A DNA stretch of 7,023 bases from Thermoanaerobaculaceae bacterium (GTDB taxonomy: Bacteria > Acidobacteriota > Thermoanaerobaculia > Thermoanaerobaculales > Thermoanaerobaculaceae), in assembly GCA_022865555.1 (NCBI GenBank), contig JALHTD010000530.1, positions 1 through 7,023 of the forward strand. Reading direction: 5' to 3'. Under the pieces are notes generated by a model that saw nothing but the letters and a program-made list of their open reading frames with translations, was not told where the DNA came from and did not search any database. Shown here piece by piece: positions 5,429 through 7,023 of this stretch (the stretch's first letter is position 1; each line of letters opens with the position of its first letter). Made by a program: the position numbers and the translations under genes.

Positions 5429-7023
5429 CGTTCCCTCCGTGGCCAGGCCAGGGCGGCCAGCGCGACCAGGCCTGCGCAGGCCGGCAACCAGACCGCGAGC
5501 GGCAGGCGCGCCCGCAGCACCACGCGGGATGGGCCCGCCGGCACCGGCACGCCGGTCCAAACGAGGTCCACGCGCTCGCTCGCGACGCGCTTCCCGTTGA
5601 CCGTCGCTCGCCACAGCGCAGGCCGGTGCTTCACCTGGACCACCAGCAGCGCGGCCTGCGGGATGTCCACTTTGAGCTCCAGCCGCGCCGGGGCACTGGC
5701 GACGACCTCGACCAGGCCCCCGGGACCTCCGCCGAGGTGGCGCAGCGCCTGCAGCCGCTCGGCGGGCACCGTCACCACTGATCCCGCGGCGGGGGTGCCG
5801 CTGCCGTCGGCCTGGAGGCCGGTGGCGACGAAGGCCAGCGGCCGGGCGAGGTCCCACTCCCAGACCCGCACACCGCGCTCCTCCCGCGCGAGGCGCAGCC
5901 CGGAGGAGTCCCACGCCACGAGCTGCGGGCCGGCGTCCCTCTTTCCGCCGGGCAGCGCCAGCGTCGCGGGGCCCGCGGGCCAGCCGGGCGGCACGGCGAA
6001 CCAGCGCCAGGCGTCGCTCTCGGTCGCCAGCGCCTCGTCGGGCTCGAGCTGCGACCGGCGACCCGGGCGCTCGAGCCAGAGCGCTCCCGGCGCTCCCGTC
6101 GGCAGCCCCAGGCGGCACCCGCCCGGCGGTACGTCGGTGGCGTAGCGGCGCAGGCCATCGAGCGACCTCTCCTCGCGTGGGTGCAGCTCCACAGGCTCGA
6201 TACGCGCGAACAGCTCGCCCGACACGACCCGCAGCGGCAGCGGCTCCAGCAGCCAGTGCGCGGCGAGCCGCGCGGTGCGCGGGTCGAGGGCGCGAGAGAC
6301 CGACAGCTCGCCGGCCCGCCCTGCGCCGAGCAGGGAGGTGTAGCGCGGCTCGCGCGGAAACGAGGCAGCCCGTACGTCCGCCAGGCCGAGGGTGGCGCCG
6401 ATGTCCGGCGGCAGCATCCCCAGCAGGCCAATCATGCGCGTGGTCGCGGTCTGCGGGCCTGCTGGAATCGGTGAGGGCAGCCCCGCCTCGTCCGCCCGCA
6501 CAAACGGCAGGCGGCGCGCCGCGGGCGGGACCAGCGCGAGCATGACGAGGAACAAAAGCGCGGCACCAACCGCCCGCTGCTGGCCAGCGGACGGCATCCT
6601 CTCGCAGAGCAGCCGTGCGCCGTAGGCCGCGAGGACCGCGGCGGCGAGTGCCATCACGCCGAGCGGCCGCTGCGGGATGCCTGCGCGTCCCAGCAGCGCG
6701 CCTGGAAGCATCGCGAGCGCCACGGTCACGGCGAGAGTCCCTAGCCAGAACCCGCGGGCGCGAGCGGGGAGCCGCACGACGCCCACCAGGGCCAGAAGCA
6801 CCGTCACCGCACCGAGGTAGGCGGGGGATGCTGCCGCGGGCTGGCGCGGAGCACTCTCCGGAAGGGCAGGGGGCGCTACCAGCGCCTTCAGACCCGTGAC
6901 GGAAGGCGCAGCCTGGACCGCCGGTGCCGGTGCGCCGGGCTCGCCGCCGTTGTGCTCGAGCCAGAGCGCCGGAACGACCAGCGCCAGCACGACGGCGGCT
7001 CCTGCCAGGAGAGCTCCCCACCC
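5425..7023 (-). CDS. YfhO-family membrane protein, C-terminal part (5' end beyond window)
   Basis: The frame is open to the right edge, so 532 C-terminal residues are visible and the N-terminus is missing. Likely membrane helices lie at about 1-22, 69-85, 91-111, 121-139 and 151-167. A large extracytoplasmic region of roughly 330 residues follows, and a last helix sits just before the C-terminal PRRER. Near the end, PALWRATVNGKRV and GVPVPAGPSRVVLRA match the characteristic YfhO tail, in which a 'W-x-x-x-V-(D/N)-G-K' strand is followed by 'V-P-(V)-P-A-G-x-x-x-V' and a terminal helix. YfhO proteins are GT-C-like; in Bacillus and Listeria they transfer a sugar from a polyprenyl carrier to lipoteichoic acid. 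Coupling by ATGA overlap to a GT2 gene supports a similar partnership here, though the acceptor must differ in a Gram-negative cell. Family assignment rests mainly on the C-terminal domain, since the catalytic N-terminal part is not in view. Confidence 0.8.
   Translation of the reverse strand, partial: GWGALLAGAAVVLALVVPALWLEHNGGEPGAPAPAVQAAPSVTGLKALVAPPALPESAPRQPAAASPAYLGAVTVLLALVGVVRLPARARGFWLGTLAVTVALAMLPGALLGRAGIPQRPLGVMALAAAVLAAYGARLLCERMPSAGQQRAVGAALLFLVMLALVPPAARRLPFVRADEAGLPSPIPAGPQTATTRMIGLLGMLPPDIGATLGLADVRAASFPREPRYTSLLGAGRAGELSVSRALDPRTARLAAHWLLEPLPLRVVSGELFARIEPVELHPREERSLDGLRRYATDVPPGGCRLGLPTGAPGALWLERPGRRSQLEPDEALATESDAWRWFAVPPGWPAGPATLALPGGKRDAGPQLVAWDSSGLRLAREERGVRVWEWDLARPLAFVATGLQADGSGTPAAGSVVTVPAERLQALRHLGGGPGGLVEVVASAPARLELKVDIPQAALLVVQVKHRPALWRATVNGKRVASERVDLVWTGVPVPAGPSRVVLRARLPLAVWLPACAGLVALAALAWPRRER
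5431..5438 (-). promoter_or_regulatory. Ribosome binding site of the GT2 gene
   Basis: The minus strand reads GGAGGGAA immediately upstream of CG-ATG, with GGAGG (5438-5434) 5 bases from the ATG at 5428. It fixes the GT2 start and lies inside the last codons of the YfhO-like gene, consistent with translational coupling. The contrast with the leaderless starts at 2249 and 2306 is clear: genes internal to operons here carry ribosome sites, while first genes do not. Confidence 0.7.

Noticed and set aside
5429..7021. Upstream extension of the GT2 frame, which would give an 841-residue fusion
   Set aside because: The extension is an Arg/Ala/Gly-rich shadow of the YfhO-like gene. GT2 homology begins right at the ATG at 5428, which has a good ribosome site.

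Overview
The window is very GC-rich bacterial DNA. Genes are tightly packed, third codon positions are almost all G or C, and GTG starts are common. A DUF374 (COG2121) acyltransferase-like gene, a family usually tied to envelope lipids, together with a leaderless divergent promoter pair, suggests an uncultured high-GC bacterium with an outer membrane, such as an Acidobacteriota, Myxococcota or Rokubacteria-type lineage. The sequence alone cannot settle the phylum.

Layout, left to right. Positions 1-482 hold no convincing intact gene. This stretch contains a hairpin, a possible decayed histidine kinase C-terminus on the + strand, an operator-like dyad and a weak terminator for the leftward gene that follows. 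Positions 483-2249 (-) encode a half-size ABC exporter whose catalytic glutamate position is aspartate. Positions 2250-2305 form a 56-bp divergent promoter region in which both genes appear to be transcribed from the first base of their GTG start codons. Positions 2306-2956 (+) encode the DUF374 protein. Its end overlaps a gene at about 2941-3585 (+) for an unrecognised, probably membrane-anchored, possibly GAF-like protein, best started at CTG behind a strong Shine-Dalgarno sequence.

Positions 3498-7023 (-) hold a leftward operon of at least three genes joined by 4-base stop/start overlaps: a YfhO-family membrane protein (cut by the right edge), a polyprenyl-phosphate glycosyltransferase of family GT2 with a two-helix C-terminal anchor, and a LPG_synthase_TM (UPF0104) membrane protein. 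The last gene runs 88 bp into the 3' end of the + strand gene, tail to tail.

All the recognisable genes point to the cell envelope. By analogy with the Bacillus/Listeria CsbB-YfhO glycosylation systems, the three-gene operon can be read as follows: GT2 loads a sugar onto a polyprenyl phosphate, YfhO transfers it to an extracytoplasmic acceptor, and the LPG_synthase_TM protein fills a third membrane slot (flipping, transfer or lipid handling, unresolved). The ABC exporter and DUF374 pair may handle lipids or lipid-linked molecules. No tRNA, rRNA, CRISPR array, insertion sequence or phage gene was seen.
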